Below are positions 1-6,844 of a DNA stretch of 22,156 nucleotides, in pieces. Source of the DNA: Bacillota bacterium (GTDB taxonomy: Bacteria; Bacillota; Bacilli; Bacillales_A; Planococcaceae); the NCBI GenBank assembly GCA_023405135.1, contig JAEXYZ010000001.1:1-22156 (forward strand), in the 5' to 3' direction. Within the stretch, counting starts at the first letter, position 1, and each line of letters starts with the position of its first letter. Made by a program: the position numbers and the translations under genes. The notes beneath the pieces were generated by a model. That model was given only the letters and a program-made list of their open reading frames with translations. It was not told the origin of the DNA and made no database searches.

Positions 1-126
1 GGCCTCGCCCGCGGAAAGCGTCCGCCTGGAACGGAAATCAACGGATTCCAAAAAAACGGGTAGATGAACGACAAATCGTTCATCTACCCGCTATGAAATC
101 CCTATGAGGACTTTTTCAGTGCCCTC
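1..126. repeat. Left copy of a 126-bp repeat (inverted relative to the right end)
   Basis: This segment is, base for base, the reverse complement of 22031-22156. Identity stops at position 127 (c, versus t in the right copy). The inner border reads GAGGGCACTGAAAAAGTCC on the bottom strand, which resembles the terminal repeat of a transposable element; I think of IS1182-type ends from memory, with low certainty. The outer part is GC-rich, unlike the surrounding AT-rich DNA. No transposase is visible because the element would continue beyond the window edge. Confidence 0.85.
50..90 (-). terminator. Hairpin terminator inside the left repeat
   Basis: A perfect 15-bp stem (57-71 with 76-90) closes a 4-nt loop. 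Read on the minus strand it is followed by seven T (50-56). It lies just downstream of the minus-strand gene ending at 141 and can serve as its terminator. It would also block transcription entering the mobile element. Confidence 0.8.
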
Positions 127-140
127 CGACTAGAGAGGGA

Positions 141-851
141 TTATTCTTGTTGCATCATATACTCTAAAAAATACTCAGCCATTTGTGCTTCTGACAGCTG
201 TAGTTTATGCATAAGAGCAACACAGGTTGATAAAATAATATCTAAGCCTTCAGATTCTTCAAATACCACTCCGTAATTCGATTGTAGTAATTCTGCAAAT
301 TGCCATTTCTCTATTGAATTTCGATTTTCTCCTCGGTAATAACTGTCCATCTCTAAATAAAGATCTTCAAAAAATTGCTCAAAAAGCTCGCTCCTTTTTA
401 GCAAGTAACGATAATTACTATTATTTTTAGGTACTTTCGAGGCATAAATGTCTGTTGATACAATTTGTATAATTTCCTCTGCATTAATAAAATCACAAGT
501 TATTTCATCAATTTCCCAAATGGCAGATTGAAACAATGGATGAGACTCAAAGGATGTTACATTTTCTAAGTTTTTTCGATAAAACTTTTTTAATTTAATT
601 GCTTCTTCCGTTACATATAGAACTTCGTAGTGAAAAGTTGTATTAAGATCCCATTTATTAAATTCTTCAAGAATAGCATAACTTTCACCATAAAGAACGT
701 CGGTTTGTAATTGGACAGGCGTAAAATCATAGTAAATCGCCCCTTCTATCGAGTGGCCATAATACTTTAAATAAACGCTTTGAACATCTTTTTTTCCGGC
801 ATTCACAAGACAAAGACTATATTTTTCTTTTGGAATGACGAATTTAAGCAA
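141..851 (-). CDS. Unknown 236-aa protein
   Basis: I do not recognise this family. The start is a TTG at 851, chosen because AGAAGGAG lies about 10 nt upstream; the TTG nearer the Shine-Dalgarno sequence runs into a stop within six codons. The protein is soluble and acidic, rich in aromatic residues, with no signal peptide or membrane segment and no catalytic motif I can name. The C-terminal third (from about residue 150) is helical with many Glu/Leu. The gene is single and reads out of the window into the terminal repeat, whose hairpin would end its transcript. Confidence 0.7.
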   Translation of the reverse strand: MLKFVIPKEKYSLCLVNAGKKDVQSVYLKYYGHSIEGAIYYDFTPVQLQTDVLYGESYAILEEFNKWDLNTTFHYEVLYVTEEAIKLKKFYRKNLENVTSFESHPLFQSAIWEIDEITCDFINAEEIIQIVSTDIYASKVPKNNSNYRYLLKRSELFEQFFEDLYLEMDSYYRGENRNSIEKWQFAELLQSNYGVVFEESEGLDIILSTCVALMHKLQLSEAQMAEYFLEYMMQQE

Positions 852-1018
852 ACGAAGTCAACTCCTTCTAAGTTGTTAAAACGACGGGCTAAAAAAGATT
901 AGTAGGTTTCAAAAGAAATGGTCGTTTAAACATATTTCATGAAATTGGATATTATTCATGTGTAAATATTTAGAAAAAATTTTTACAATAATTTTAATAC
1001 TAAGGATAAATAAACTAT

Positions 1019-1045
1019 ACGGGCTTCTCTTTTCTACATAAATTG
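1019..1045 (+). promoter_or_regulatory. SigK-like promoter candidate
   Basis: AC at 1019-1020 is followed after 16 nt by CATAAATTG at 1037-1045. The mother-cell SigK consensus is AC, 16-17 nt, then CATAnnnTA, so only the last base departs. It lies about 16 nt before the Shine-Dalgarno sequence of a putative coat gene. Short motifs of this kind also occur by chance. Confidence 0.35.
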
Positions 1046-1077
1046 ATTGTAGTTTAAAGAGAAAGGAGAATTAGTTC

Positions 1078-1458
1078 GTGAATCTAGGAAGAGGTTTTCA
1101 ACCTGGCTTTCCAGGTGGTATACTCCCAATGCCGCCATTTGGAGGAGGCCAACCGCCATTTACACCAGGAGGAGGGGGAGGAAGTCAGCTTCAACCGCCA
1201 ACTGCACCGCCACCAAACTTTACGCCACAAATGTCTACGTTCCAACAACAAGAATTTACGCGCCAAGGTGGAATAGGCGGAATTAGACGTTGTATGTTCC
1301 GCAATACTTTCGTGTGGATGACAAATGGTAATAGCTTCTGGTTCTTCCCAATGATTATATTTGGAAACCAAATTATTGGCTTCCGTTGGAGAGGAACTAG
1401 AGGATGGGTATATGACTCCATAAATCGAAGAAATGTGCTATTCTTCCAGTGCTTCTAA
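1078..1458 (+). CDS. Gly/Pro-rich protein with aromatic C-terminal domain, probable spore coat or surface protein
   Basis: The start is GTG at 1078, with AAAGGAG about 10 nt upstream. Residues 1-60 are low complexity, rich in Gly, Pro, Gln and Phe, and include a run of five Gly. Residues 65-126 form a compact, very aromatic and basic domain: RRCMFRNTF, then NSFWFFP, then GFRWRG, ending in FFQCF. Two Cys are present (in RRCMF and at the end), which could cross-link. Bacillus genomes encode similar small proteins with a Pro/Gly-rich head and this FW-rich tail, often left as hypothetical. There is no signal peptide. A spore-coat role is inferred from composition and from the SigK-like promoter upstream. 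A terminator follows at 1503. Confidence 0.75.
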   Translation: MNLGRGFQPGFPGGILPMPPFGGGQPPFTPGGGGGSQLQPPTAPPPNFTPQMSTFQQQEFTRQGGIGGIRRCMFRNTFVWMTNGNSFWFFPMIIFGNQIIGFRWRGTRGWVYDSINRRNVLFFQCF

Positions 1459-1502
1459 TAGTTTAACGAAATTGTTCTTTCCCACTCCTAATAGACAGAT
1501 AA

Positions 1503-1536
1503 AAAAGTGAGAAGCGAATTTGCTCTCACTTTTAAT
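1503..1536 (+). terminator. Intrinsic terminator after the Gly/Pro-rich gene
   Basis: A perfect 10-bp stem, AAAAGTGAGA (1503-1512) with TCTCACTTTT (1524-1533), encloses an 11-nt loop. The T-rich side extends into TTTTAATTT. Confidence 0.7.
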
Positions 1537-1613
1537 TTGCGTTCAGATATAAAATGCTTTTTTGTTCTACTATTCATAAATCAAGAATAGAGGTATAAAG
1601 GGGAGGAATGTTC

Positions 1614-2104
1614 ATGTTAAAAAATAATGTAAAAATTAGAGGGAAAATTTGGAGTAGTGTAAGTGAGCTATCTGATGAACAATTGAACAAAGTGATTGGG
1701 GAAGGTAAATGGTCTGTTGCACAGATACTAGAACATTTATATTTAATGGAGGAAAATGTTGTACGGGGTATTCGTAAAACTTTATCTAAGGACGAATTAA
1801 ATCCAACAGCTCCATATCGATAGAGGAACTATTAGCTGATAGAACAATAAAACGTGATGCACCTGACTATTTACTACCATCGGATGAGTTTCAAACTTTA
1901 GTAGTGTTAAGAGAAAAACTAACAAAGTCAAGAGAAGCTTTGGAAAAGAGTATAGAAGGGATTAGTGAACAGGAATTAAATAATAATTCTTTCCCTCACC
2001 GTCGTTTTGGACAGCTTTCGGTTGCTCAGTGGGTTAGCTTAGTTGGGTATCATGAACACCGTCATTTAGAACAAATTGAAGAGGTTAAGCAATCTTTGAA
2101 ATAA
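1614..2104 (+). pseudogene. DinB-like protein gene, frameshifted
   Basis: This is the upstream member of a tandem pair; its intact paralogue starts at 2125. The N-terminal part (1614-1823) has the first DinB-type helix, with the His in AQILEHL. The C-terminal part (to 2104) has the HEHRHLEQ motif that supplies the other metal-binding His. They are in different frames: one T appears to be missing near 1817, and restoring it gives PYSIEELL joined smoothly to LPSDEFQT, matching LVPTDEFQT of the paralogue. The ATG at 1614 is preferred over 1608 because AAAGGGGAGG ends only 1 nt before 1608, and because MLKNNVKI then aligns with MENNIKI of the paralogue. It is a recent pseudogene or a sequencing error. 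Confidence 0.8.
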
Positions 2105-2124
2105 TATCGATTGGAGGAAATTAC

Positions 2125-2610
2125 TTGGAAAATAATATTAAAATACGTGAACAAATTTGGAAAAGTATAAGTGAATTAACTGATGTCCAATTAAATGAAG
2201 TTGTTGAGGAAGGAAAATGGACTATTGCTCAAGTGCTTGAACATCTTTATTTAATAGAAAAACTTGCTGTGGAAGGAATCCAGCGAACACTGAAAACCGA
2301 TGAAAAAAACCCGGTAAAGTTAAGAAGAATTCACCTAGCAGCAGATCGCTCTTATAAAGTACAAGCTCCTGAAAGATTAGTGCCAACTGATGAATTTCAA
2401 ACTTTCGAGCAAATAAAAAATAAATTAGATAGCTCCAGAGAAGGATTAGTTCAATCTATAGAAGGGGTAAGTGAAGAAATTTTGAATGTGAAATCGATGC
2501 CACATCCAGCATATGGAGCATTATCATTGAATCAATGGGTTTCATTTATTGGTTACCATGAACAACGTCATCTTGAGCAAATTGAGGAAATTAAAGGGCT
2601 ATTAGTTTAA
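2125..2610 (+). CDS. DinB superfamily protein (YfiT/DinB_2-like)
   Basis: The 161-aa protein starts at TTG 2125, with GGAGG seven nt upstream. It has the four-helix DinB layout: TIAQVLEHLYLIE near residues 31-43 gives the first His, and GYHEQRHLEQIEE near 142-154 gives the other two. These three His form the metal site of DinB/YfiT-like proteins, a family that includes bacillithiol or mycothiol transferases and many uncharacterised members. The exact substrate cannot be read from sequence. It lies 20 nt after its broken paralogue, so the pair arose by tandem duplication and was probably co-transcribed. Confidence 0.85.
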   Translation: MENNIKIREQIWKSISELTDVQLNEVVEEGKWTIAQVLEHLYLIEKLAVEGIQRTLKTDEKNPVKLRRIHLAADRSYKVQAPERLVPTDEFQTFEQIKNKLDSSREGLVQSIEGVSEEILNVKSMPHPAYGALSLNQWVSFIGYHEQRHLEQIEEIKGLLV

Positions 2611-2640
2611 GAGGGAAGATGACAATCCCTCTATTTTTTA
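2611..2640 (+). terminator. Intrinsic terminator after the DinB-like pair
   Basis: GAGGGA (2611-2616) pairs with TCCCTC (2626-2631) around a 9-nt loop, followed by tatttttta. The hairpin starts directly after the stop codon. Confidence 0.65.
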
Positions 2641-2643
2641 TTA

Positions 2644-2769
2644 GCACATAAAACTTTAGAAAGCGCACATAATTTATTTAATTTCGCACGTAAAATGTGG
2701 AAAACCGCACATAACTTTCTAAATTTCGCACATAAATCTGAAAAAACCACACATAAAGCTAATAAACTT
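2644..2769 (+). repeat. Six 21-bp phased direct repeats with core GCACATAA
   Basis: The core begins at 2644, 2665, 2686, 2707, 2728 and 2749, exactly 21 bp apart every time. The core is GCACATAA, with single changes (GCACGTAA in unit 3, ACACATAA in unit 6). The remaining 13 bp of each unit are AT-rich and variable. Units 2 and 4 end in a T-rich AATTTC or AAATTTC, and units 3 and 5 in an A-rich AAAACC, giving a hint of a 42-bp double unit. One plus-strand frame is open across the array (2623-2808), but it has no start or Shine-Dalgarno sequence. The array lies between the DinB-like terminator and the next gene. Its function is unknown. Confidence 0.9.
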
Positions 2770-2873
2770 AAAAATTATCTATACTCAATTCAAAATTACA
2801 TTTTTTAGTTATATATTTTTGGAATTTGAATATATAAGATAACGACAGCCTTATTTTTTAGGAGGTTGATGAA

Positions 2874-2944
2874 ATGAAAAATAAAAATTCGGAAATTTGC
2901 CATTAATAAGTAAGAATAGTCACGGAATAGTAGGTGCAAAGTGA
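2874..2944 (+). pseudogene. Possible short upstream ORF, apparently frameshifted
   Basis: GGAGG at 2861-2865 sits 8 nt before ATG 2874, a strong ribosome binding site. As written, the frame ends after 10 codons at 2906. If one A is missing from the AAA run near 2890, the frame would instead give about 23 residues ending in NSHGIVGAK. It would stop at TGA 2942-2944, overlapping the ATG at 2944 of the next gene (TGATG). That layout suggests a short leader ORF coupled to the downstream gene. It is also possible that the 10-codon version is real, or that neither is. Confidence 0.3.
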
Positions 2945-3685
2945 TGGAATTATTAATACCAGTAATCTTTGTTGCTATGATTGTGATAATGTTATTTATT
3001 CAAGTAATGATTATAATGAAGAAGGAAAAATTGAAAGAATATAGAACGGTGAATGAGCAATTCATTTTGCCATTTCTAAATGATGTTTTGTTATTTATTG
3101 AAAATGAAGCAGATTATTTAAGAGGAAATGGAATAGACGTAAAAATTAACCCACATAAAGTAATTAAAAATATTCAAAGTAAAAGTAGATATAGCAATGC
3201 AAAGATAATGAGTGCATTATATCGATATCGTAATGTTAGTAGTTATTTTGAAGGAAAAGGGGAAGCTAGAAGTTTAACAATTTATGAAGTGTTCTTTTTT
3301 TATTTAGAATGTGCTTTAGAGAATTTTCAGAAGAGCAAGTACGATGATGAAGTACTATTAAATACAATAAGTACAAACCAAAAAATTTATGGGATGGCAT
3401 TGTTTTAACTACTCTTTTCGGCAAAGAGGAAGCGTTGAAAATACTTTCACATAAAAAGCTTTGGAACTCAGAATTCCTGAGTAAATTACCGATCGACTTA
3501 TTAGAGGATTTAATTGTAAATTATAATAGTTCAAAGATGGAAGAACACAAGTTATTAGTTTTTTAAGCACTTTAAAAGCGGATTTTTTTGAGATTGCCGA
3601 AAATGAACGGATTTCTGATTTAAAGGATTATATAGAAGAAGCAATTGTAAGTGTAAAGGATCGTTGGGTGAATTATAGTAGCTGA
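2944..3685 (+). pseudogene. Membrane-anchored protein of unknown function, two frameshifts
   Basis: The first segment (to 3408) has one N-terminal membrane helix (about residues 2-24) and then a charged helical cytoplasmic part. Coding character continues in a second frame from about 3393 (VLTTLFGKEEALKILS and onward) to 3566, then in a third frame (STLKADFFEIAENER and onward) to the TGA at 3683-3685. Both shifts fit loss of one base; the second lies in the T6 run at 3559-3564. Restored, the protein would be about 247 aa. I do not recognise the family. ATG 2944 is preferred over GTG 2941 because it overlaps the stop of the possible upstream ORF. A terminator follows at 3698. Confidence 0.65.
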
Positions 3686-3697
3686 ATAAGTAAAATG

Positions 3698-3731
3698 AAG
3701 GCGAGCAATGTTTACTTTTGCAAGCCTTTTT
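3698..3731 (+). terminator. Intrinsic terminator
   Basis: AAGGC (3698-3702) pairs with GCCTT (3724-3728), with an inner GCAA/TTGC stem inside, followed by TTTTT. It sits 12 nt past the restored stop of the frameshifted gene, which supports the gene ending at 3685. Confidence 0.6.
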
Positions 3732-3861
3732 AATTTGAATAGATTTTAAAAATTTACTAAATATAGGCTGATTATGTATACTTTGAAAAAAAAGGATTAG
3801 TACAATACACAATTGTGGGTAAACAATAATAAGACAATATTTACTTAGAGAGGCGTACAAT

Positions 3862-4407
3862 ATGTTTAATATTTTATTAATTTTATTATTACAGCTTGTT
3901 TATGTACCGCTATTAACATTACGCACTATATTTTTAGTTAAAAATTTAACAGTATTTGCTGCAATTTTCGGGATATTGGAAATGCTTATTTATGTGTTTG
4001 GTTTATCTCTTGTCTTTAATGGTGATCAAAATATACTTGCAATGATTGTTTATGCAGTTGGATTTGGTCTTGGGATGTTTTTGGGAACAAAAATTGAAAA
4101 CAAATTGGCAATTGGTTATGTTTATGTAACCATTAATACGCAAAATAAAAATCAGGAACTTATTGATACATTAAGAACACAAGGCTTTGCTATTACAACA
4201 TATATCGGTGAAGGACGCGATAGTAATCGATATAAGTATGAAATATTGGCAAAGCGAAATCGCGAGCAGGAACTGTTTAGGCTTGTGGAATCAATTGAAC
4301 CAAAGGCATTTATTATTTCATATGAACCAAAATCTTTTAAAGGTGGTTTCTTAGTGGATCGAATGAAGAAACAAGCAAAATTAATGAAAAACCCTTTTAA
4401 TAAATAA
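3862..4407 (+). CDS. UPF0316 family membrane protein (DUF5698/DUF2179, YebE-like)
   Basis: The 181-aa length matches the UPF0316 family (B. subtilis YebE is of similar size). Three hydrophobic helices fall at about residues 2-22, 30-53 and 58-77, the DUF5698 membrane part, with FGLGMFLGTKIENKLAIG at its end. The cytoplasmic DUF2179 domain follows (about 85-165), with LRTQGFAITTYIGEGRDS and FIISYEPKSFKGGF. DUF2179 is a small alpha/beta domain also found in YitT-type membrane proteins. The biochemical role is not established. AGAGAGG precedes the ATG. The gene is transcribed alone and ends at a strong bidirectional terminator. Confidence 0.88.
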   Translation: MFNILLILLLQLVYVPLLTLRTIFLVKNLTVFAAIFGILEMLIYVFGLSLVFNGDQNILAMIVYAVGFGLGMFLGTKIENKLAIGYVYVTINTQNKNQELIDTLRTQGFAITTYIGEGRDSNRYKYEILAKRNREQELFRLVESIEPKAFIISYEPKSFKGGFLVDRMKKQAKLMKNPFNK

Positions 4408-4430
4408 TAGAAAGTATATAAATAAACAAA

Positions 4431-4471
4431 CAAGCGTATTCGATAATTTGCCGAATACGCTTGTCATTTTT
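4431..4471. terminator. Bidirectional terminator between convergent genes
   Basis: A perfect 12-bp stem (4431-4442 with 4452-4463) encloses a 9-nt loop. T-rich tracts lie on both sides, so it can serve the plus gene ending at 4407 and the minus gene ending at 4486. Confidence 0.85.
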
Positions 4472-4485
4472 CGCAGGCTTAAAAA

Positions 4486-4704
4486 TTAAGTCTCTTTAGC
4501 TTTTGAAAATTTATTTACAACTAAAAGAGATATTCCAATTGTTAAAGCAGTAATTGAATATTTTATAAAGTTTAACATTTCTATGTTCCCAGCCTTTAAA
4601 TAAATATCTGGGGTAAAAAGTAAAGTTAATATTAAGCCTTGTAATATATCAGCTGCTCCAACTGCAATTATTAAAATTATGAATAGTCCTAAATGTTTTT
4701 TCAT
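4486..4704 (-). CDS. Small two-helix membrane protein, unknown function
   Basis: This 72-aa protein has hydrophobic segments at about residues 5-31 and 45-63, separated by a short loop (TPDIYLKAGNIEML), and a basic C-terminal tail. The start is ATG 4704 with a strong GGGGGAG seven nt upstream. I do not recognise a family. It is monocistronic and convergent with the UPF0316 gene, sharing its terminator. Confidence 0.7.
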   Translation of the reverse strand: MKKHLGLFIILIIAVGAADILQGLILTLLFTPDIYLKAGNIEMLNFIKYSITALTIGISLLVVNKFSKAKET

Positions 4705-4843
4705 CGTTTCTCCCCCTCGTTAAAAATACGAATGATGCAATAAAAAGATTCAGTTTATTGTTCAGTTCTATAGGTTCATTTAATCGGGAAAATTATTGAG
4801 AAACTGGAGAGGGAAGATTCTACTTTGATTTGAAGGGGAAAAA

Positions 4844-5491
4844 TTAATTTTTCGTAATTAGTAGAGGTGCAATTTCATCTTTAAAGGCTTGGATTAATTG
4901 CTCAAGTCGGGCTGTATTTGCTAGCCCTTTTGGATTTGGATGGTAGTATTCATTGTCCTTAGACAGTACACCGAAATATGGTATTTGACTCATTTCGATT
5001 AAATCGAGCCATTTCTTTTTTTCTAGCTCATAGTAGCTAGAGTTTTTTCCTCTTTCTACACCCCATCCAATTAAAATCCATGGATGCCTTTGAATTTCGC
5101 TTAAAGATGGACGTGTGATTGTAGGATAATTACCTGTTGATTTTAATGATTCAAATAATGCAATAGCTTCTTTACCAATAGTATTTTTTACATAGAATAA
5201 ATTATAAATATATAGTCTTCCTTCCAACTTTGCATGTGTTCTTTGCATAAATTTCACAAGCTGTTTCATCGTTTTATCTAATGCCACTTCATCGGTATGT
5301 GCCCCAATTTGAATAAGTTTTCGTTTTGCTTCGCCCTTTAAATTTGCAGATCCGGGATTTAACATGACCGCGGCACCAAGGGATAGGCTTGAGGAACCAA
5401 ATTGAATAAACGTATTTGTTCGGTAAACTTCCTCACCAATTTGCTGAAATGTAGCAAACGCTTTTACATTATCCAACCAACTAACCCCCAT
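4844..5491 (-). CDS. DUF1643-like protein
   Basis: The 215-aa soluble protein shows three landmarks in the order seen in DUF1643 proteins: AVMLNPGSA near residues 41-49, YIYNLFYVKN near 94-103, and ILIGWGVERG near 139-148. DUF1643 has no firmly assigned function. The match is to motif spacing only, so I give it moderate weight. The ATG at 5491 has no clear Shine-Dalgarno sequence. The GGGGG just inside the gene lies at a useful distance from an in-frame TTG a few codons on, so the true protein may start near residue 6. The gene appears monocistronic. Confidence 0.6.
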   Translation of the reverse strand: MGVSWLDNVKAFATFQQIGEEVYRTNTFIQFGSSSLSLGAAVMLNPGSANLKGEAKRKLIQIGAHTDEVALDKTMKQLVKFMQRTHAKLEGRLYIYNLFYVKNTIGKEAIALFESLKSTGNYPTITRPSLSEIQRHPWILIGWGVERGKNSSYYELEKKKWLDLIEMSQIPYFGVLSKDNEYYHPNPKGLANTARLEQLIQAFKDEIAPLLITKN

Positions 5492-5669
5492 GTAAATGTA
5501 ATGTTATTCATCTTATTCTTAGACATTGGGAAATATTAACCTGTAAACTTACAATATTTTAGGCTGTATATTCTACTTTTTAGTGGGGGAAGAAAGGTTA
5601 ATTACTTGAATCGAATTTAAAAATTATGGAAAAATAGTAATGTTCAAAATACATAGGAGGGATAATTGT

Positions 5670-6287
5670 ATGACCAATGAATTAGTAAGTGATAAAGATT
5701 TTTATTCAGCAGTAAAAGCAAGACGTTCATATCATTTTATTAGTAATGAGCACATTATTTCAGACGAAAAAATAGAAGAAATTATTAATCTAGCTGTTTT
5801 ACATGCACCTTCAGCTTTTAATTCCCAAAGTGATCGAGCTGTTTTATTGTTAGGGGAGCACCATAGAAAACTATGGGAAATCGTAATAGAAACGTTAAGA
5901 AATAAAGTTCCTGCAGAGAAGTTTTCATCCGTAGAAGAACGATTAAATAGTTTTAGTAATGGCTATGGAACAGTGCTATTTTTTGAAGACACATCTATCA
6001 TCGAATCGCTTCAGAATAAATTTGAATCCTACAAAGATGATTTCCCTATATGGTCGCAACAATCTAATGCTATGTTGCAATATATTATATGGACAGCATT
6101 AGAAACTGAAGGGTTTGGTGTATCGATTCAACATTATAATCCATTAATTGATGAAGCGGTGAAAAAGGAATGGAATCTTCCATGTAGTTGGAAGTTAATT
6201 GCACAAATGCCCTTTGGTAAACCAATTGCAGCACCAAGAGAAAAACAATATGAACCGATTGAGGAGCGCGTAAAAATATTTAAATAA
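5670..6287 (+). CDS. Nitroreductase family FMN-dependent oxidoreductase
   Basis: ATG 5670 is chosen over an upstream ATG at 5640 because AGGAGGG (5655-5661) sits at the right distance only from the former, giving 205 aa. The N-terminal ARRSYH (residues 17-22) is the phosphate-binding region of nitroreductase-fold proteins. LHAPSAFNSQS follows (about 45-55), then a central WSQQSNAMLQYIIWTALETEGFGVSIQHY (about 130-158, the dimer and FMN region) and a C-terminal MPFGKP. It resembles the small HBN1/YdgI-type subgroup that reduces quinones, nitro compounds or similar acceptors with NAD(P)H. The physiological substrate is unknown. A terminator follows. Confidence 0.88.
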   Translation: MTNELVSDKDFYSAVKARRSYHFISNEHIISDEKIEEIINLAVLHAPSAFNSQSDRAVLLLGEHHRKLWEIVIETLRNKVPAEKFSSVEERLNSFSNGYGTVLFFEDTSIIESLQNKFESYKDDFPIWSQQSNAMLQYIIWTALETEGFGVSIQHYNPLIDEAVKKEWNLPCSWKLIAQMPFGKPIAAPREKQYEPIEERVKIFK

Positions 6288-6296
6288 AGAGATGAT

Positions 6297-6342
6297 AAAG
6301 GGCTGTTTGGAAAATGTATTTTCTAAATAGCCTTTAATTTTT
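6297..6342 (+). terminator. Intrinsic terminator after the nitroreductase gene
   Basis: A 15-bp stem with two G-U pairs (6301-6315 with 6318-6332) has almost no loop, is extended by AAAG/CTTT, and is followed by aattttt. Confidence 0.75.
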
Positions 6343-6366
6343 ATAGATGAAAAGAACAGAGTAGTA

Positions 6367-6513
6367 TTATTTATCAAATATTGCAAAAATGAATGCTATG
6401 AAAAAGCTTATGACAATGGACATTAACCAATCAGTTTTCCTTGTAGTTTTAAGCATTATATTCAAAAAGAAACTGATCAAAAGACAAATAATGACTGTAA
6501 AAAGAAAAGACAT
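6367..6513 (-). CDS. 48-aa two-helix membrane peptide
   Basis: ATG at 6513 has AGGAGG seven nt upstream (bottom strand of 6521-6526). The peptide has a hydrophobic segment at residues 3-20, a short basic linker LKTTRKTDW, and a second hydrophobic segment at residues 30-45, ending FDK. The strong ribosome binding site and two clean helices support a real gene. It could be a small membrane protein or, less likely, a type I toxin-like peptide; no antisense RNA is evident. Confidence 0.55.
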   Translation of the reverse strand: MSFLFTVIICLLISFFLNIMLKTTRKTDWLMSIVISFFIAFIFAIFDK

Positions 6514-6587
6514 AATTTTACCTCCTACAGAGATAATGTTTATTACATTTTAGCATGTTAAACCTGATACTTAAAATAGGAGGCGTT

Positions 6588-6677
6588 GTGATTTGGTGCG
6601 GGATTATTGTTTTGGTTAAACCAATCTATGTTTATCCGGACAATGATTGGAAGCTGCTCGATTCGTTTAGTAAATAG
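6588..6677 (+). CDS. Possible 29-aa peptide ORF
   Basis: GTG 6588 follows AGGAGG (6578-6583) with only 4 nt between, short for a normal initiation region. The frame encodes IWCGIIVLVKP and then a polar tail and stops at 6677, just before a terminator hairpin. It may be a remnant of a larger gene. The Shine-Dalgarno plus terminator context is the only support. Confidence 0.25.
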   Translation: MIWCGIIVLVKPIYVYPDNDWKLLDSFSK

Positions 6678-6683
6678 AAAATA

Positions 6684-6722
6684 AAGAAAGCTCGGAAGGA
6701 AATTTCTTACGAGTTTTTTTAA
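6684..6722 (+). terminator. Intrinsic terminator
   Basis: AAGCTCG and AAG pair with CTT and CGAGTTT across one mismatch, with a GGAAATT-type loop and a TTTTTTT tail ending near 6722. It separates the short ORF from the regulated promoter downstream. Confidence 0.55.
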
Positions 6723-6727
6723 TTTCC

Positions 6728-6808
6728 TTGACACTTTATAAACGTTTTGTTAAATTGTTTATTGTAATTAACAAACGATATAAATAATTGTTTGTGTTTT
6801 TAACAAAC
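6728..6808 (+). promoter_or_regulatory. Promoter with overlapping inverted repeats for the DUF2087-GIY-YIG-MATE unit
   Basis: TTGACA at 6728-6733 is a perfect -35. TAAATT at 6751-6756, 17 bp downstream, is a plausible -10. CGTTTTGTTAA (6743-6753) and TTAACAAACG (6768-6777) form an inverted repeat that covers the -10. A second palindrome, GTTTGT (6790-6795) with ACAAAC (6803-6808), lies downstream. TTAACAAAC thus occurs twice in the same orientation. This arrangement fits a repressor site, and the first gene downstream encodes a DNA-binding protein, so autoregulation is plausible. Confidence 0.55.
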
Positions 6809-6844
6809 TTTATTTTGGAATGTTTTGTTGAAGGGGAGTCTGTA

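Noticed and set aside
1084..1421. Bottom-strand open frames opposite the Gly/Pro-rich gene
   Set aside because: They have no ribosome binding site and low-quality composition, and they arise from the biased codons of the gene on the plus strand.
2644..2769. CRISPR array
   Set aside because: Units are only 21 bp in total with an 8-bp core, there is no 25-35-bp repeat with unique spacers of similar size, and no cas gene is nearby.
3555..3860. Minus-strand 101-aa frame before the UPF0316 gene
   Set aside because: It lies opposite the tail of the frameshifted gene and its terminator, lacks a good ribosome binding site, and its composition does not look like a protein.
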